Assembly (NCBI RefSeq): GCF_000526215.1
Contig: NZ_JAFQ01000004.1
Location: forward strand, 3,906,001-3,970,000
Reading direction: 5' to 3'
DNA: 64,000 nt
Origin: Nocardia sp. BMG51109
Lineage (GTDB): Bacteria; Actinomycetota; Actinomycetes; Mycobacteriales; Mycobacteriaceae
In this document: positions 45,401 through 57,600 of the stretch, in pieces
Layout: each line of letters begins with the position of its first letter
Numbering within the stretch: the first letter of the stretch is position 1
Notes under the pieces: generated by a model
Told to the model about the DNA's origin: nothing
Database searches by the model: none
The model's input: the letters and a program-made list of their open reading frames with translations, nothing else
Made by a program: the position numbers and the translations under genes

Positions 45401-48400
45401 GAGTTGGTGGGGCAGTGGCGCCGGGTGTACGACACCCTGTATTCGGGTGCCGAGGACGGCGGTGACAGCCCGGGAAGGAATGGGATCGCGGCCGGGTTCG
45501 GCGCGGATTTCGGTGGGTGGAACAGCAGTTACACCGGGGCCCGGATTCCGGTGGAGCAGATGCGGGAATGGCGGGCCGTGACCGTCGACCGTATCCGGGA
45601 GTTGCGGCCACGGCGTGTGCTGGAGATCGGCGTGGGCTCGGGGTTGCTGTTGTCGCAGTTGGCCTCTCACTGCGACGAGTATTGGGCGACGGATTTCTCC
45701 GCCGCGACCGTCACGACGCTGCGGCGGCAGCTGGGTGAGCTGGACGTGGAGTGGGCGGATCGTGTGGTGCTGAGTGTGCGGACCGCTGATGATATCGATG
45801 GTTTGCCGGAGGGCTATTTCGACACCGTGGTGTTGAATTCGGTCGTCCAGTACTTCCCGGGGCAGGAGTATCTGCGCAGGGTTCTCGAGCGGGTGCTGCG
45901 GGTGCTGGTTCCCGGTGGCGTGGTGTTCGTCGGTGATGTGCGGAATCTGGCTCTGCTGGAGGAGTTCACCACGGCGGTGCAGATCGCGCGCAACGGCGGT
46001 GATGATCCGGCGGCGGTGGGCGATCGGGTCCGCAGAGATATCGCGGCCGAACAAGAACTGTTGCTGGCGCCGGAGTACTTCGTGGGATTGTGCCGCGCGG
46101 CAACCGGGTTCGGTGCGGTGGATATCCGGCTCAAGCGCGGGCATTCGGTCAACGAGCTGACCAGGTACCGCTACGACGTGGTGTTGTACACGTCCGCGGT
46201 GACGCCGGTCGCTGTCGCCGACGTGCCGAAAGTGGAGTTCCGCGACAGGGATCGGTTGCGCGGGCTCCTTCGGGATCGGAATTCCGGCTGTCTCCGTGTC
46301 ACCGGGATCCCGCACGCCGGGCTCATCGGTGAAGTCGAAGCCGCCCACCGGATACGGACCGGCCGCCCCGGTGACACGTCGGACCCCCTCGGGATCGCTT
46401 TCGAAGGAATACTCGACGACCCCGCCGACCGGGCCGGCGCGGCACTGTTGCCCGAAGACCTGCACGTGCTGGGAGAGCGATTCGGGTATTCCACCGCGGT
46501 CACCTGGTCGGCGGAGCCGGATCGTATGGACGCGGTCTTCCTCGACGCCGCCGCCACCGACGGTCGACCATTGGCAGCCGTGTACGCGGCCTCCGCCCCT
46601 GTGGACGATCCCGCCGCCTACGCCAACAATCCGCGGGCCGGTCTGCTGGCGGCCGATGTGCGCCGGTTCGCCGGTGATCGGCTGCCGGAATTCATGGTGC
46701 CCGCGGTCGTGATGGTGGTCGAGTCGCTGCCGTTGACGGCGAGCGGAAAGCTGGATCGGCAGGCGCTGCCGGACCCGGAGTTCGTCTCCTCGACGGAATA
46801 CCGCGCGCCGGGCACCGTGCAGGAACAACAGTTGGCCGAGTTGTTCGCGGAGGTACTGGGGCTCGACCGGGTCGGTGTGGACGACGGTTTCTTCGCGTTG
46901 GGTGGTCATTCGTTGCTGGCTACTCGGTTGGTCAGTCGTATTCGGGCGGTATTGGGTGTCGAGGTGCCGATTCGGACGGTTTTCGATGCTCCGACGGTGG
47001 CGCAGTTGGCGACTCGATTGGATGCCGGTGTTCGGGTGCGTCCGATGTTGTCGGCCCGTCGGCGTCCGGACATGGTTCCGTTGTCATTTGCGCAGCGGCG
47101 ATTGTGGTTCATGCATCGGCTGGAGGGACCCTCCGCCACCTACAACATTGCGGTGGCCGTGCGATTGACGGGCGTATTCGACGAAGCGGCATTCGCGGCC
47201 GCGATCGGTGACCTCGTGGCGCGCCACGAGAGCCTGCGCACGCTCTTCGCGGCCGCGGACGGGGTGCCGTCGCAGCGGGTGCTCGATGCCGGCGGCGTCG
47301 AGGTTCCGGTCACCGTCGGCGAGGTGAATCCCGGCGAGGTGGACTCGGCGGTGACCGAGTCGGTGCGGTACCGGTTCGATCTCTCCTCGGAGATTCCCTT
47401 ACGCGCCGGCGTATTTCGCTGTGGCGAAGACGAGTGCGTGCTGGTGCTGTTGATTCACCACAGTGCCGGCGACGGGTGGTCGATGGCGCCGTTGCTGCGA
47501 GATCTGGCCATGGCGTATACCGCCCGCCTCGAAGGACGCGCACCGGGGTGGGCGCCGTTGCCGGTGCAGTATGTGGATTACACGCTGTGGCAGCGGGAGC
47601 TGCTGGGGTCGTCCGACGATCCGGACAGTGTGTTGTCGCGGCAGTTCGAGTACTGGCGGGGCGAGTTGGCCGGATTGCCGGAGCAGTTGCGGTTGCCGAC
47701 GGATCGGCCGCGCCCGCGCGTGGCGAGTTACGGCGGGGACATGGTGCTGTTCGACATCGATGTCGAGACTCGGCTGGCGGTGGAGCGGTTGGCTGCCGGT
47801 GCGGGTGCGACGGTGTCGATGGTGTTGCAGTCGGCGTTGGCGGTGTTGTTGTTCAAACTCGGTGCGGGAGAGGATATTCCGATCGGGGCGCCGATCGCCG
47901 GCCGCACCGATGAAGCCTTGGCCGATCTGGTGGGGTTCTTCGTCAATACGTGGGTGCTGCGGACCGAGATCGTTCCGGCGGCGTCTTTCCTGGAGGTCGT
48001 GGAACAGGTCAGGGCGAAGGCGCTGGCGGCGTACGAGAATCAGGATGTCCCGTTCGAGTTGCTGGTGGAGTTGCTGAATCCGGTTCGTTCGGCGGCGCAT
48101 CATCCGCTGTTCCAGGTGTCGCTGGCGTTTCAGAACAACACCCTGCCCACCCTCGAATTGCCGGGGGTCCGCGTCGAGCCCTATCCCGCGTCCACCGCGA
48201 CGTCACGGCTCGACTTGTTCTTCAATATCACCGACACCCCGGCGGGCCGCGAGTGGAGCGGGCTCGTCGAGTACGCGACCGAATTGTTCGATCGGCCCAC
48301 CGTCGAGACGATGACGGCCAGGTTCCTGCGGATACTCCGGTCGATCGTGTCGGACCCGGGCGCACCGGTGGGCTCGCTGGATATCCTCGAGGACGGCGAA

Positions 48401-51400
48401 CGCGATCTGGTGTTGCGCCGATGGAACGAGACCACTGCCGATATCTCCGGCACCGGCGTCGTCGGACTGTTCCGGGAACAGGTCGCTCGGACCCCGGATG
48501 CGGTAGCCGTCGTCTGCGCCGACGTCGAATTGACGTACCGGGCCCTGGACGATCGAGCGAATCGGCTCGCGCAGATCCTGGTCTCGCAGGGAGTCGGCCC
48601 CGACACGGTGGTCGCCGTGGCGCTGCCGCGGTCGGCGGAGCTGATCGTGGCGGTGGTAGCGGTGTTGAAAGCCGGCGGCGGGTATCTGCCCATCGATCCG
48701 GCATATCCCGCGGATCGGCTGGCATTCATTCTCGCCGACGCGGCCCCGGCCGTGGTCGTCACCGACTCCGCCACCACAAAGCTGTTGCCTCCCAGCCAAA
48801 TACCACATATCTGTCTGGATACGGCCGATCCCGGCGCTGCGGACGGTCCGGGACGAACTCCCTCGGTACGTCCGCAGAATGTGGCGTACGTGATCTATAC
48901 CTCGGGTTCCACCGGCCTCCCGAAAGGCGTTGCGGTCACCCACGGCAATGTGGTGAATCTGATCGCTCAGGCCTGGTCGACCGGTCCCGGAGATCGCGTG
49001 CTGGTGCATACGTCGGTGGCGTTCGACGCGTCGACCTATGAGATCTGGCCCGCCCTGTGCGGGGGCGCCGCATTGATTGTCGCGGACGGGCAGCGGTCGG
49101 ATCCCGCGGAGATCACCCGGCTGATCGAGGATCGGTCGGTCACGAAGATGTTCGCGACGCCACCCCTGCTGTCGGCGTTGGCCGATCACGTCGAATCCCT
49201 GCCCGGCGAACCTCTGCGGACGCTGAGACGAATCATCGTCGGCGGCGCCGAACTGACGGCGGACGTCGTGCGCAAACTGACGGCGAAATACGCAGGCGCT
49301 CAGGTCATGAACGGATACGGCCCCACCGAGACGACGGCGTGTGTGACCGACCACGACGTGGTGGGTGACGTCGACGGTGCCGTTCCGATCGGACGCCCGC
49401 TGGGGAATGTGCGGGTGTTCGTGCTGGATTCGTGGTTGATGCCGGTCCCGGCGGGCGTGGCCGGCGAATTGTATGTCGCCGGTGCGCAGGTGGCGCGAGG
49501 CTATCGGGGACGGGCCGGATCGACCGCGGCCAGGTTCGTGGCCGACCCGTTCGATCCGGACGGCGGCCGGTTGTATCGCACCGGTGATGTGGTGCGGTGG
49601 AATGCGGCGGGCCGGCTGGAGTTCGTGGGCCGGGCCGACGATCAGGTGAAGATCCGGGGGTTCCGGGTCGAACCGGGCGAGGTCGAAACCGCCCTGGCTC
49701 GACATCCCTCGGTGTCGCAGGCGGTCGTGGTGGTGCGCGAAATTGCCACCGGCGGAACACAGTTGATCGGGTACGTGGTGGCCGACCGGTCCGGGGCGGT
49801 CGTGGACGAAGACGAACTCGTGGGGCAGTGGCGTCGAGTATATGACGATTTGTCTGCCGGGAACGGTGCCCGAGCCGTGCGGGACGAGGCCGCGCTGGGT
49901 GCCGATTTCGGCGGCTGGAACAGCAGTTACACCGGAGCGGCGATCCCCCTGGAGCAGATGCGGGAGTGGCGGGAGACCACGGTCGAGCGCATCCGGGAAC
50001 TGAGCCCGTCGCGTGTGCTGGAGATCGGTGCGGGTTCGGGACTGTTGCTGTCGCAGTTGGCCCCCGACTGCGAAGAGTATTGGGCGACAGACTTTTCCGC
50101 CGCCACCATCGACACACTCCGGCAACGGTTGGACGGGGTCGATGCCGGGTGGGCCGACCACGTATTCACGAGTGTCCGGGCGGCGGACGATTCCGACGGG
50201 CTGCCCGCGGGATATTTCGACACCGTGGTGTTGAATTCCGTCGTCCAGTACTTCCCCGGTGAGAAATACCTCCGCAGGGTCCTCGAACAGGTGCAGCGGC
50301 TGCTGGCTCCCGGTGGTGCGGTGTTCGTCGGCGACGTGCGGAACCTGGCTCTGCTGGAGGAGTTCACCACCGCGGTGCAGATCACCCGCTACGGTGCCGA
50401 TGATCCCGGCGTCGTCCGGGAAGGTGTGCGCCGCAACGTCTTCGCCGAACAGGAGCTGCTGGTGGCACCCGAGTACTTCCCGGCTTCGTGTCGCGCGGGG
50501 CTGGGGTTCGATGCGGTCGATGTCCGGCTGAAGCGCGGGTATTCGGTGAACGAGCTGAGCCGATACCGCTACGACGTCGTGCTGCGCAAGGCTCCGACGG
50601 ATCCGCTGTCGGTCGCCGATGTGCCGAAAGCCGAATTCCGCGACGGTGATCGGCTGCGGACGCTCTTGCGAGCCGGCCGGCCCGGCGGCATTCGTGTCAC
50701 CGGTATCCCGCACGCCGGCCTGGTCGGCGAGATCGACGCCGCTCACCGAATACGGCGGGGGCAGTCCCTTTCCGAGCGGCGAACCGACTCGCTCGCAGCG
50801 GGTTTCGAAGGAGTGCTCGACGCCGACCCGGCACGGGCCGGCGGCGTGCTGCCCGAAGACCTGCATGTGCTGGGGCGACAACTCGGATACGTCACCGCGG
50901 TCACCTGGTCCGCGGCGCCGGATCGGATGGACGCGGTCTTCGTTCCTGCGGCGACGGTGCAGGACCGGCCGCTGACCGACGTATACGCGACGTCGGCCGC
51001 GGTCGGTGATCCGGCGGCGTACGTCAACAGTCCTCAGGACGCCCTGCTGCCCGCGGCAGTGCGCGGGTTCGTGGCCGAGCGGTTGCCGGATTTCATGGTG
51101 CCGGCGGTGGTCATGGTCATCGAGTCGGTGCCGTTGACGGCGAACGGGAAAGTGGACCGTGGGAAGTTGCCGGTCCCGGAGTTCGCGTCGGCGGCCGAGT
51201 ATCGGGCTCCGAGCAGCGAGCGTGAGCGGGTCCTGGCCCAGGTTTTCGCCGAGATCCTGGGGCGTGACCGGGTCGGGGTGGACGACAATTTCTTTGCGCT
51301 GGGCGGTCATTCGTTGCTGGCTACCCGTCTGGCCAGTCGTATCCGGGCGGTGCTGGGGGTCGAGGTCCCGATCCGGGTGATGTTCGAGGCGCCCACCGTC

Positions 51401-51487
51401 GCTCAACTCGCACACAGCTGGGACCGGCTGGCTCCGTCCCGCCGGCCGGCCCTGCGCAAGATGAATCGAGAGGTGGGGCTGCCGTGA
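36299..51487 (+). CDS. Four-module nonribosomal peptide synthetase with starter C domain and two N-methyltransferases
   Basis: 5062 residues, domain order C-A-T, C-A-T, C-A(MT)-T, C-A(MT)-T. The ATG has GAGGAAG upstream. C active sites: HHIIMDG (138), HHIAGDG (1185, 2248) and HHSAGDG (3720). Adenylation cores (YTSGSTG) are at 604, 1664, 2729 and 4200. Carrier-protein serines are S1003, S2067, S3538 and S5005, all in GGHS. SAM sites VLEIGxGSG lie at 3107 and 4573, inside the third and fourth A domains. The N-terminal C domain differs from the others and has no upstream partner, so it probably acylates the first residue. The end overlaps the next NRPS gene (GTGA). No docking helix or thioesterase is visible at the end. 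Confidence 0.95.
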   Translation: MPFGNTSPLRGPTAIQKELWIAHELSDVPNNCVVYIDIRADLDTECFIAAVRHVFGESEPLRVNFVRGADGPVMVERDIGDWMPIHVDLTEKPDPVAAAFDYMSGERERSFDLERDSLLRVALLELGDGHHLVSTCFHHIIMDGVGVVAWAQRVLDVYHTSRAGIPLESSGFARIEDIADSDDFYRLHQQDVDRDYWRGRIPAGIDRLRLPGHADAGAEPGRIGCTREFSGTDLDDVANAAQSIGVRLPYLLMSVAAAVVRRYAQRDEFCVQIPVSNRAGIARGTPCQLSDNIPLLIDASRDLSLAGLAAGIGESISDAKGHLRYGMANIRRDSRMSSTDDQPLGPVVNVMSFFGALRMTGGTADLQVFSAGNNGDLSIVFSYEKRSDRGIFLRVEGDSRLYTDDDLHRYLESTARCLRQAISDPGVPIGSVDVLGADRRLVVEAWNDTAVPVDPEATVVGLFEDRVNREPDAVAVVSGALELSYRRLNECADRIARALTAYGVRSDDVVAVALPKSAELVVGMLAVLKAGGAYLPIDPAHPADRLAFVLDDAAPVAVLTDAATSKTLPDIGVPLLLVDEGGAEPSVVASPTPPRPGNLAYLMYTSGSTGRPKGVAVTHRNVASLFQGVARWCEFRPDDVWAWCHSPAFDFSVWEIWGALLHGGRLVVVPWDVVRTPAQLWDLVVDAGVTILNQTPSAFRALAEARSVAGTTDSALRTVIFGGEALRHTHLRPWYSPGGASPALVNMYGITETTVHVTKLDVHPEHGARGGSPIGSPLGNMRAYVLDSWLMPVPVGVAGELYVAGAQLARGYHGRAGLTAVRFVADPFDSAGGRLYRTGDVARWNAGGQLEFVGRADDQVKIRGFRVEPGEVESALAQHPSVSQAVVVVRADGDDGDDRLIGYVVTDRASGNGPDGAEVRRFAAERLPDFLVPAVVTVIESVPLTANGKVDRGALPNPEWVSSARYRVPGTTRERVLAELFGEVLGLERVGAEDSFFELGGHSLSATRLISRIRSALGVEVPIRTVFDAPTPARLATRLDAGVRVRPMLRARPRPAVVPLSFAQRRLWFIHRLEGPSATYNIPLVVRLTGAFDESAFVAAVGDVVARHESLRTVFAEAGGEPEQRVLDVDSVEAPVTVTDVDPVDGEAAVAGAARYRFDLATRIPLRASVFRCGADECALVLLMHHIAGDGWSAAALLRDVSVAYAARVEGRAPEWEPLPVQYVDYTLWQRELLGSSADPGSVLSRQFEYWRRELAGLPEQLRLPTDRPRPRVAGYGGDMVLFGIDPGTRAAVERLAVDEGATVSMVLQSALAVLLFKLGAGEDIPIGAPIAGRTDEALADLVGFFVNTWVLRASVTPGASFADVVGQVRSKALAAYENQDAPFELLVELLNPARSAAHHPLFQVLLDFQPDALSALELPDVRVEARPPVTTTSRFDLTFSLGEGPASAGWNGFIEYATDLFDRSTVEAMAARLARILRVVAADPRLPVGSIDVLDTDERERMLYRWNDTAAGVDDGTVLGLFRAQAARTPDAVAVIRDDTEMSYRELDIRAERLARALCSHGVGPDTVVAVALPRSVELIVALLGVWKAGGGYLPIDPAYPSDRLALVLADAAPVVVVTDTGTAKLLSHTTTRLLCLDASDIGDAGPGPAVAVRPQNLAYVMYTSGSTGVPKGVAITHRNALNLVSREWSIGPGERVLVHSSIGFDASTYEIWPALTGGGALVLAGEQRSDPAEIVRLVESRSVTRMFSTPALLSVLLDRVEALPGNPFRSLAQVVAGGAELSSAVVRRLRSVCAGAEVVNGYGPTETTVFATVFAADASSEGDASVPIGSPLGNMRVYVLDSWLMPVPAGVPGELYVAGAQLARGYRGRAGSTAARFVADPFDSAGGRLYRTGDVVRWDAGGQLEFVGRADDQVKVRGFRVEPGEVESVLGQHPSVSQAVVTARDLDTGDEQLIGYVVPDRTASAEGAEDAAGTDLDGSDVRRWVAERLPDFMVPAVVMVVESVPLTANGKVDRQGLPIPEFASPVEYRAPGSEQERVLAELFAEVLGRDRVGVDDGFFALGGHSLLATRLVSRIRAVLGVEVPIRTIFDAPTVAQLVTRLDAGVRVRPMLSARRRPDVVPLSFAQRRLWFIHRLEGPSATYNMALAVRLRAADMPALTAAVRDVAARHESLRTLFAAAEGVPSQRVLDATTVEVPVTVSDIDIAELDAAVTAAARYKFDLSSEIPLRTTVFRYSTDECVLVLLIHHIAGDGWSLTPLLRDLSVAYTARLEGRAPGWAPLPVQYVDYTLWQRELLGSSADPGSVLSRQFEYWRGELEGLPEQLRLPTDRPRPRAASYGGDAVVFAIDRDVRVAVERLAADAGATVSMVLQSALAVLLFKIGAGEDIPIGAPIAGRTDEALNDLVGFFVNTWVLRAGVTAGASFADVVGQVRAKALAAYENQDVPFELLVELLNPVRSAAHHPLFQVSLAFQNNALPVLELPGVGIEPYPAWTATSRFDLFFNIADAPSGREWSGFVEYATELFDRSTVEEMVDRLVRILRRVVSDPELPVGAIDVLGGDERELVLRRWNATAVPVDSDLTVVGLFEARVAAAPDAVAVVCGDAELSYRELDARADRLARVLISHGVGPDVIVAVALPRSAELLVALLGVLKAGGGYLPIDPAYPSDRLAFILADAEPVVVVTGTDTAKLLPCTAIPHLYLDTLDSGDTSAHGRSAAVRPENLAYLIYTSGSTGVPKGVGITHRNVVNLVSQAWSAGAGDRVLVHSSVAFDASTYEIWPALCGGAVLVVAGEQRSDPVEIVRLVESRSVTKLFATPALLSALVDHVESLPDNPFRSIEQVNTGADALSAGLVEAVRSTWTGVRIDNLYGPTEATVDVTASVVPETVSGVVPIGAPVANTRVYVLDSWLTPVPVGVAGELYAAGAQLARGYHGRTGSTAARFVADPFGPAGGRLYRTGDVVRWNSDGQLEFVGRADDQVKIRGFRVEPGEVESVLGQHPSVSQAVVTARDAGPGDKQLVGYVVPDRSGPAVGEDELVGQWRRVYDTLYSGAEDGGDSPGRNGIAAGFGADFGGWNSSYTGARIPVEQMREWRAVTVDRIRELRPRRVLEIGVGSGLLLSQLASHCDEYWATDFSAATVTTLRRQLGELDVEWADRVVLSVRTADDIDGLPEGYFDTVVLNSVVQYFPGQEYLRRVLERVLRVLVPGGVVFVGDVRNLALLEEFTTAVQIARNGGDDPAAVGDRVRRDIAAEQELLLAPEYFVGLCRAATGFGAVDIRLKRGHSVNELTRYRYDVVLYTSAVTPVAVADVPKVEFRDRDRLRGLLRDRNSGCLRVTGIPHAGLIGEVEAAHRIRTGRPGDTSDPLGIAFEGILDDPADRAGAALLPEDLHVLGERFGYSTAVTWSAEPDRMDAVFLDAAATDGRPLAAVYAASAPVDDPAAYANNPRAGLLAADVRRFAGDRLPEFMVPAVVMVVESLPLTASGKLDRQALPDPEFVSSTEYRAPGTVQEQQLAELFAEVLGLDRVGVDDGFFALGGHSLLATRLVSRIRAVLGVEVPIRTVFDAPTVAQLATRLDAGVRVRPMLSARRRPDMVPLSFAQRRLWFMHRLEGPSATYNIAVAVRLTGVFDEAAFAAAIGDLVARHESLRTLFAAADGVPSQRVLDAGGVEVPVTVGEVNPGEVDSAVTESVRYRFDLSSEIPLRAGVFRCGEDECVLVLLIHHSAGDGWSMAPLLRDLAMAYTARLEGRAPGWAPLPVQYVDYTLWQRELLGSSDDPDSVLSRQFEYWRGELAGLPEQLRLPTDRPRPRVASYGGDMVLFDIDVETRLAVERLAAGAGATVSMVLQSALAVLLFKLGAGEDIPIGAPIAGRTDEALADLVGFFVNTWVLRTEIVPAASFLEVVEQVRAKALAAYENQDVPFELLVELLNPVRSAAHHPLFQVSLAFQNNTLPTLELPGVRVEPYPASTATSRLDLFFNITDTPAGREWSGLVEYATELFDRPTVETMTARFLRILRSIVSDPGAPVGSLDILEDGERDLVLRRWNETTADISGTGVVGLFREQVARTPDAVAVVCADVELTYRALDDRANRLAQILVSQGVGPDTVVAVALPRSAELIVAVVAVLKAGGGYLPIDPAYPADRLAFILADAAPAVVVTDSATTKLLPPSQIPHICLDTADPGAADGPGRTPSVRPQNVAYVIYTSGSTGLPKGVAVTHGNVVNLIAQAWSTGPGDRVLVHTSVAFDASTYEIWPALCGGAALIVADGQRSDPAEITRLIEDRSVTKMFATPPLLSALADHVESLPGEPLRTLRRIIVGGAELTADVVRKLTAKYAGAQVMNGYGPTETTACVTDHDVVGDVDGAVPIGRPLGNVRVFVLDSWLMPVPAGVAGELYVAGAQVARGYRGRAGSTAARFVADPFDPDGGRLYRTGDVVRWNAAGRLEFVGRADDQVKIRGFRVEPGEVETALARHPSVSQAVVVVREIATGGTQLIGYVVADRSGAVVDEDELVGQWRRVYDDLSAGNGARAVRDEAALGADFGGWNSSYTGAAIPLEQMREWRETTVERIRELSPSRVLEIGAGSGLLLSQLAPDCEEYWATDFSAATIDTLRQRLDGVDAGWADHVFTSVRAADDSDGLPAGYFDTVVLNSVVQYFPGEKYLRRVLEQVQRLLAPGGAVFVGDVRNLALLEEFTTAVQITRYGADDPGVVREGVRRNVFAEQELLVAPEYFPASCRAGLGFDAVDVRLKRGYSVNELSRYRYDVVLRKAPTDPLSVADVPKAEFRDGDRLRTLLRAGRPGGIRVTGIPHAGLVGEIDAAHRIRRGQSLSERRTDSLAAGFEGVLDADPARAGGVLPEDLHVLGRQLGYVTAVTWSAAPDRMDAVFVPAATVQDRPLTDVYATSAAVGDPAAYVNSPQDALLPAAVRGFVAERLPDFMVPAVVMVIESVPLTANGKVDRGKLPVPEFASAAEYRAPSSERERVLAQVFAEILGRDRVGVDDNFFALGGHSLLATRLASRIRAVLGVEVPIRVMFEAPTVAQLAHSWDRLAPSRRPALRKMNREVGLP
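39466..42620 (+). other. NRPS module 2: C - A - T
   Basis: C motif HHIAGDG at residue 1185; A core at 1664; carrier Ser S2067. Binding-pocket residues read D-A-Y-F-V-G-G-V-F, a hydrophobic set most like branched-chain codes (compare Val DAFWIGGTFK), but not an exact match to any code I know. Substrate is inferred only as hydrophobic. Confidence 0.75.
42655..47030 (+). other. NRPS module 3: C - A(N-MT) - T
   Basis: C motif at 2248; A core at 2729. An N-methyltransferase (about residues 3033-3290, VLEIGVGSG at 3107) is inserted before the A-domain C-terminal part, followed by the usual methyltransferase-linked linker ([17 protein letters not shown]). Pocket residues: D-A-Y-F-N-G-L-V-D. The polar Asn and Asp, with the L-V-D ending known from serine codes, suggest a polar residue, delivered N-methylated. 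Carrier Ser S3538. Confidence 0.75.
47070..51430 (+). other. NRPS module 4: C - A(N-MT) - T
   Basis: C motif is HHSAGDG (3720), with Ser replacing the usual Ile; the catalytic second His and Asp-Gly are intact. A core at 4200, N-methyltransferase SAM site VLEIGAGSG at 4573, carrier Ser S5005. Pocket residues: D-A-Y-F-I-G-G-A-C, hydrophobic type like module 2. The product residue should be N-methylated. Confidence 0.75.
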
Positions 51488-54400
51488 TTCCGTTGTCGTT
51501 TGCCCAGCGCCGGTTGTGGTTCATCCACCGGGTCGAGGGCCCCTCCGCCACGTACAACATGCCGGTGGCGATCCGGTTGACGGGCGCGTTCGACGCCTCG
51601 GCGTTCGCGGCCGCGGTCGGTGACGTCGTGGCGCGGCACGAGAGCCTGCGCACGATCTTCGTCGAGGTCGACGGCGTGCCCGCCCAGCAGGTGCTCGACG
51701 CCGGCAGCGTCGAGCCGCCGGTGACGATCGTCGACGTGCCGCCCGCGGAGCTGGACGCGACGGTCGCCGAGGCGGCGCGGTACCGATTCGATCTCTCGAC
51801 TCGGATACCTATCCGCGTCACGGTAATGCGTTGCGGCACAGACGACTATGTCGTGCTGCTGCTGATCCACCACATCGCCGGCGACGGCTGGTCCATGGCG
51901 CCGCTGTTGCGGGACCTGTCGGTGGCCTATACGGCTGGTGTCGAAGGCCGTGTGCCGGAGTGGGAACCGTTGCCGGTGCAGTATGTGGATTACACGCTCT
52001 GGCAGCGGGAATTGCTGGGGTCGTCCGACGATCGGGACAGCGTGGTGTCCCAGCAGTTCGAGTACTGGCGTCGTGAGCTGGCCGGATTGCCGGAGCAGCT
52101 GCGGTTGCCGACCGACCGGCCTCGTCCGCGGGTGGCGAGTCACGACGGGGATGTCGTGGTGTTCGCCATCGAGCGGGATGTTCGTGCCGCGGTGGAGCGG
52201 CTGGCTTCCGGTTCGGGTGCCACGGTCTCGATGGTGTTGCAGTCGGCGTTGGCGGTGCTGCTGTTCAAACTCGGTGCGGGAGAGGATATCCCGATCGGAG
52301 CGCCGATCGCGGGCCGTACCGATGAGGACTTGAACGATCTGGTCGGATTCTTCGTCAATACGTGGGTGTTGCGGACCGAAGTCGTTCCGGCGGCGGCCTT
52401 CCGCGAGATCGTGGGTCGGGTCAGGGCGAAAGCGCTGGCCGCGTACGAGAATCAGGATATTCCGTTCGAGCTGCTGGTCGAGTTGCTGAACCCGGCCCGC
52501 TCCGCCGCGCACCATCCGCTGTTCCAGGTACTGCTGAGCTTCCAGAACAACGCCGTGCCCACCCTGGAACTGCCGGGGGTGGCGCTCGAACCCTATGCCC
52601 TGGATATGAGGACGTCACGATTCGATCTGTCGTTCAATATCGGCGATACGCCGGGCGGATGGGACGTGCACATCGAGTACGCGACGGATCTGTTCGACAG
52701 GTCCACCGTCGAGACGATGGCGGCGCGATGGGCGCGGATCCTGCGGCTGGTGGTGTCGGATCCGGATGCGGCGGTGGGGTCGATCGACGTTCTCGACACC
52801 GACGAACGTGACCTGGTACTGCGCCGGTGGAACGAGACGGCCCTCGAGGTTCCGGACCGCACGGTGGTGGGGCTGTTCGAGGCGCGGGTTGCGGCTGTGC
52901 CGGATGCGGTCGCGGTGGTCAGCGGTGACACGGAGGTGACGTATCGGGAGCTCGATGCCCGGGCGGCCTGCTTGGCGCGGGTTCTGGTGTCGCGTGGGGT
53001 GGGGCCGGATGCGGTTGTGGCGGTGGCGTTGCCGAGATCTGCGGATTTGTTGGTGGCGTTGGTGGGTGTGTTGAAGGCCGGGGGTGGGTATCTGCCGATC
53101 GATCCGGCGTATCCCTCCGATCGGTTGGCGTTCATTCTCGCGGATGCTGAGCCGGTGGTGGTCGTGACCGACGCGGATATCGCGAAGTTGCTGCCCTGCA
53201 CCACGATTCCTCACTGTCATCTCGACACGCTCGATGTCGGCGAGGTGAACGGTGTCGGCTCGGCGGTCGTGCGGCCGGGGAATCTGGCGTACCTGATTTA
53301 TACCTCCGGTTCGACGGGTGTGCCGAAAGGCGTTGGTATCACTCACCGCAACGTGGTGAGTCTGGTGTCTCAGGCGTGGTCGGCGGGAGTCGGGGATCGG
53401 GTGCTGGTGCATTCGTCGGTGGCGTTCGACGCGTCGACGTACGAGATCTGGCCTGCCCTGTGCGGTGGTGCGACGTTGGTGGTGGCGGGCGAGCAGCGCT
53501 CGGACCCGGCCGAGATCGTGCGGTTGGTGGAGTCTCGGTCGGTGACGAAGCTGTTCGCGACACCGGCCTTGTTGTCGGCGTTGGTCGATCACCTGGAGTC
53601 GTTGCCGGGCAATGCCTTCGAGAGTGTCGGGCAGGTGAACACCGGTGCCGACGCGCTCGGTGCCGGTCTGGTGGACGCGGTGCGGTCCAGGTGCGGGGAC
53701 TTGCGGATCGACAACCTCTATGGCCCTACCGAGGCGACGGTCGATGTGACGGCGCTGGTCGTGCCGGAGACGGTGTCCGGTGTGGTGCCGATCGGTGCCC
53801 CGGTGGCCAATACGCAGGCGTACGTGCTGGATTCGTGGTTGACGCCGGTTCCGGTCGGCGTTCCGGGGGAACTGTATGTGGCAAGTGCGCAGTTGGCGCG
53901 GGGCTATCACGGCCGCGCGGCGTCGACTGCGGCGAGGTTTGTGGCTGATCCGTTCGATTCGGTCGGTGGCCGGTTGTATCGCACGGGTGATGTGGTGCGG
54001 TGGAATGCGTCGGGTCTGTTGGAGTTCGTGGGCCGGGCCGATGATCAGGTGAAGATCCGTGGTTTCCGGGTCGAGCCCGGTGAGGTGGAAAACCTACTGG
54101 CGCAGCATCCTTCGGTGTCCCGAGCGGTGGTGACAGCGCATGACGCAGCCGGTGACAAACAGCTGATCGGGTACGTGGTTCCCGACCGGACCGGCTCGGC
54201 GGGGCGCAACGGGTCCGCGGATGGTGGCGATCTCGACGGCTCGGAGGTGCGGCGTTGGGTGGGTGAGCGGTTGCCGGACTTCATGGTCCCGGCGGTGGTG
54301 ATGGTGGTCGATTCGGTGCCGTTGACGGCGAACGGGAAGGTGGACCGTCGGGGGTTGCCGGTTCCGGAGTTCTCGTCATCGGTGGAGTACCGGGCGCCGG

Positions 54401-54620
54401 GTAGCGAGCAGGAACGGGCCCTGGCCGAGGTGTTCGCCGAGATCTTGGGGCGTGACCGGGTCGGTGTGGACGACAATTTCTTTGCGTTGGGTGGCCATTC
54501 GCTGTTGGCTACACGGTTGGTCAGTCGTATTCGGGCGGTGCTGGGTGTCGAGGTGCCGATCCGGACGGTTTTCGACGCTCCGACGGTGGCGCAGTTGGTG
54601 ACTCGGCTGGATGCCGGTGT
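51484..54620 (+). other. NRPS module 5: C - A - T
   Basis: C motif HHIAGDG at residue 129; A core at 606; carrier Ser S1006 in GGHS. Pocket residues D-A-Y-F-N-G-L-V-D are identical to module 3, so the same amino acid is expected, here without methylation because no methyltransferase is inserted. Confidence 0.75.
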
Positions 54621-57600
54621 CCGGGTGCGTCCGATGCTGCGCGCCCGGCCACGCCCGGATGTGGTTCCGCTGTCGTTCGCGCAACGGAGGCTGTGGTTCA
54701 TCCACTGGTTGGAGGGGCCCGCCGCCACCTACAACATGCCGGTGACCGCTCGGCTGCACGGCACGCTCGATGTCCCGGCGTTCGCGGCCGCGGTCGGTGA
54801 CCTGGTGGCGCGGCACGAGAGCCTGCGCACGATCTTCGTCGACACCGAGGGAACGCCCGCCCAGCGTGTGCTCGACGCAGGGAGCGTCGAGGCGCCGGTG
54901 ACCGTGGCCGATGTGGATCCCGATCACGTCGATGCGGCGGTGGCGGAAGCGGTGCGGTACGGGTTCGATCTGTCGTCGGAAATTCCCGTGCGCACCACTG
55001 TATTTCGCCACGGCGAGAATGAATGCGTACTGGTACTGCTGATACACCACATTGCCGGAGACGGTTGGTCGGCGGCGGCGTTGTTGCGGGATCTGTCGGT
55101 GGCGTACACAGCTCGTGTCGAAGGCCGGGCGCCGGAGTGGGAGCCGTTGTCGGTGCAGTACGTGGATTACACACTGTGGCAGCGGGAACTGCTCGGGTCG
55201 TCCGACGATCCGGGCAGCGTGCTGTCTCGGCAGTTCGAGTACTGGCGTCGTGAGCTGGCCGGGTTGCCGGAGCAGCTGCGGTTGCCGATGGATCGGCCCC
55301 GCCCGCGGGTGGCGAGCCATGACGGGGATGTCGTGGTGTTCGCCATCGACCCGGATGTTCGTGTCGCGGTGGAACGTTTGGCTGCCGCCGAGGGTGCGAC
55401 GGTCTCGATGGTGTTGCAGTCCGCGCTGGCGGTACTGCTGTTCAAACTCGGTGCGGGGGAGGATATTCCGATCGGGTCTCCGATCGCCGGGCGTACCGAT
55501 GAAGCCCTGAACGACTTGGTCGGGTTCTTCGTCAATACGTGGGTGTTGCGCGCGAACCTGACTCCGGGGGAGTCGTTCGCCGATGTTGTCGGCCAGGTCA
55601 GGGCAAAAGCGCTGGCGGCCTACGAGAATCAGGACGTTCCGTTCGAGTTGCTGGTGGAGTTGCTGAACCCGGTTCGTTCGGCGGCATATCATCCGCTGTT
55701 CCAGGTGTCGCTGGCGTTCCAGAACAACACCCTGCCCACCCTCGAGCTTCCGGGGGTGGGGATCGAGCCTTGTCCAGCCGCTACCGCGACGTCGCGGTTC
55801 GACCTGTTCTTCAATATCGCCGACGCCCCCGCCGGTCGGGAGTGGAGCGCGCTCGTCGAGTACGCGACCGAGTTGTTCGATCGGTCCACGGTCGAGGCGA
55901 TGGCCGCGCGGTGGGTGTGCTTGCTCCGGTCGGTCGTCTCGGCCCCGGACGCTCCGGTCGGATCGATCGATGTGCTCGTCCGCGACGAACGGGAACAGGT
56001 GTTGCGCCGGTGGAACGACACCACCGCGGAAGTCCTCGACACTACGTTGACCGAGTTGTTCGAGGCGCGGGTCGCGGCAACCCCGGATGCGCTCGCGGTC
56101 GTCTGCGGCGACACGGAGCTGACCTACCGAGTTCTGGATGCTCGGGCGGATCGGCTTGCACGCGAACTGATCTCGCGGGGCGTCGGCCCCGATACGGTGG
56201 TCGCGGTGGTTCTGCCGAGGTCGGTCGGGCTGCTCGTGGCGTTCGCGGGTGTGTTGAAGGCCGGTGGTGCGTATCTGCCGATCGATCCGGCGTATCCCTC
56301 GGATCGGCTGGCATTCATGCTCGCCGACGCGGCCCCCGCCGCGGTCGTGACCGACTCGGCGACCGCGAAACTCTTGCCCGACACCGCGATACCGCACCTC
56401 GATATCGACTCGTCCGGCATCGACGGCACGCGCGACATCAACGACGTGCGGGACCGGAGCGGTTCGAACCGGACCCTCGCGGTGCGGCCGGAGAACTTGG
56501 CGTACGTGATTTATACGTCGGGTTCGACGGGTGTGCCGAAAGCTGTTGGGGTTACGCATCGCAACGTGGTGAACCTGGTGTCCCAGGCGTGGTCGGTCTG
56601 TCCTGGGGATCGGGTGCTGGTGCATTCGTCGGTAACGTTCGATGCGTCGGCGTACGAGATGTGGCCTGCCCTGTGTGGTGGTGCGGTGCTGGTTGTCGCG
56701 GGTGAGCAGCGGTGGGACCCGGCCGAGATCGTGCGATTGGTGGAGTCTCGGTCGGTGACGAGGTTGTTCGCGACGCCACCGCTGTTGTCGGCGCTGCTCG
56801 ATCACGTGGAGTCCGTGCCCGGTGAGCCTTTGCGATCCCTGACGCGGGTTCTTGCCGGTGGCGCCGAGGTGACGGCGGCGGTTGTTCGAAGGCTGTCTGC
56901 GCAGTGCGCCGGTGTTCGGGTCGTGAACGGCTACGGTCCCACCGAGACGACGGTGTGTGTGACCGATTATGAGGTTGCGGGGGATGCGGAGGGTGTCGTT
57001 CCGATCGGATGCCCGTTGGGGAATGTGCGGGTGTTCGTGTTGGATTCGTGGTTGACGCCGGTTCCGCTGGGCGTGGCCGGTGAGTTGTATGTGGCCGGTG
57101 TGCAGTTGGCTCGGGGGTATCGGGGTCGGGCGGCGTTGACCGCGGCGAGGTTTGTTGCCGACCCGTTCGATCCGGCCGGTGGTGGTCGGCTGTATCGCAC
57201 GGGTGATGTGGTGCGGTGGAGTTCGGGTGGGTTGCTGGAGTTCGTGGGTCGTGCCGATGATCAGGTGAAGGTGCGTGGTTTCCGGGTCGAGCCGGGCGAG
57301 GTGGAATCGACTCTGGCACAGCATCCTTCGGTGCGGCAGGCCGTGGTGGTGGCCCGCGAGACCGATTCCGGTGACAAGCAGTTGATCGGGTACGTGGCCG
57401 CCGGCAGGCCCGAGCCGGCCCAGAACGGCGCGGAACTCGACGGCTCGGAGATGCGTCGGTGGCTGGCCGAGCGGTTGCCGGACTTCATGGTGCCCGCAGC
57501 GGTGACGGTGATCGAGTCGGTGCCGTTGACGGCGAACGGGAAAGTGGACCGTGGGAAGTTGCCGGTTCCGGAGTTCGCGTCGCCGGTGGGGTACCGGGCG

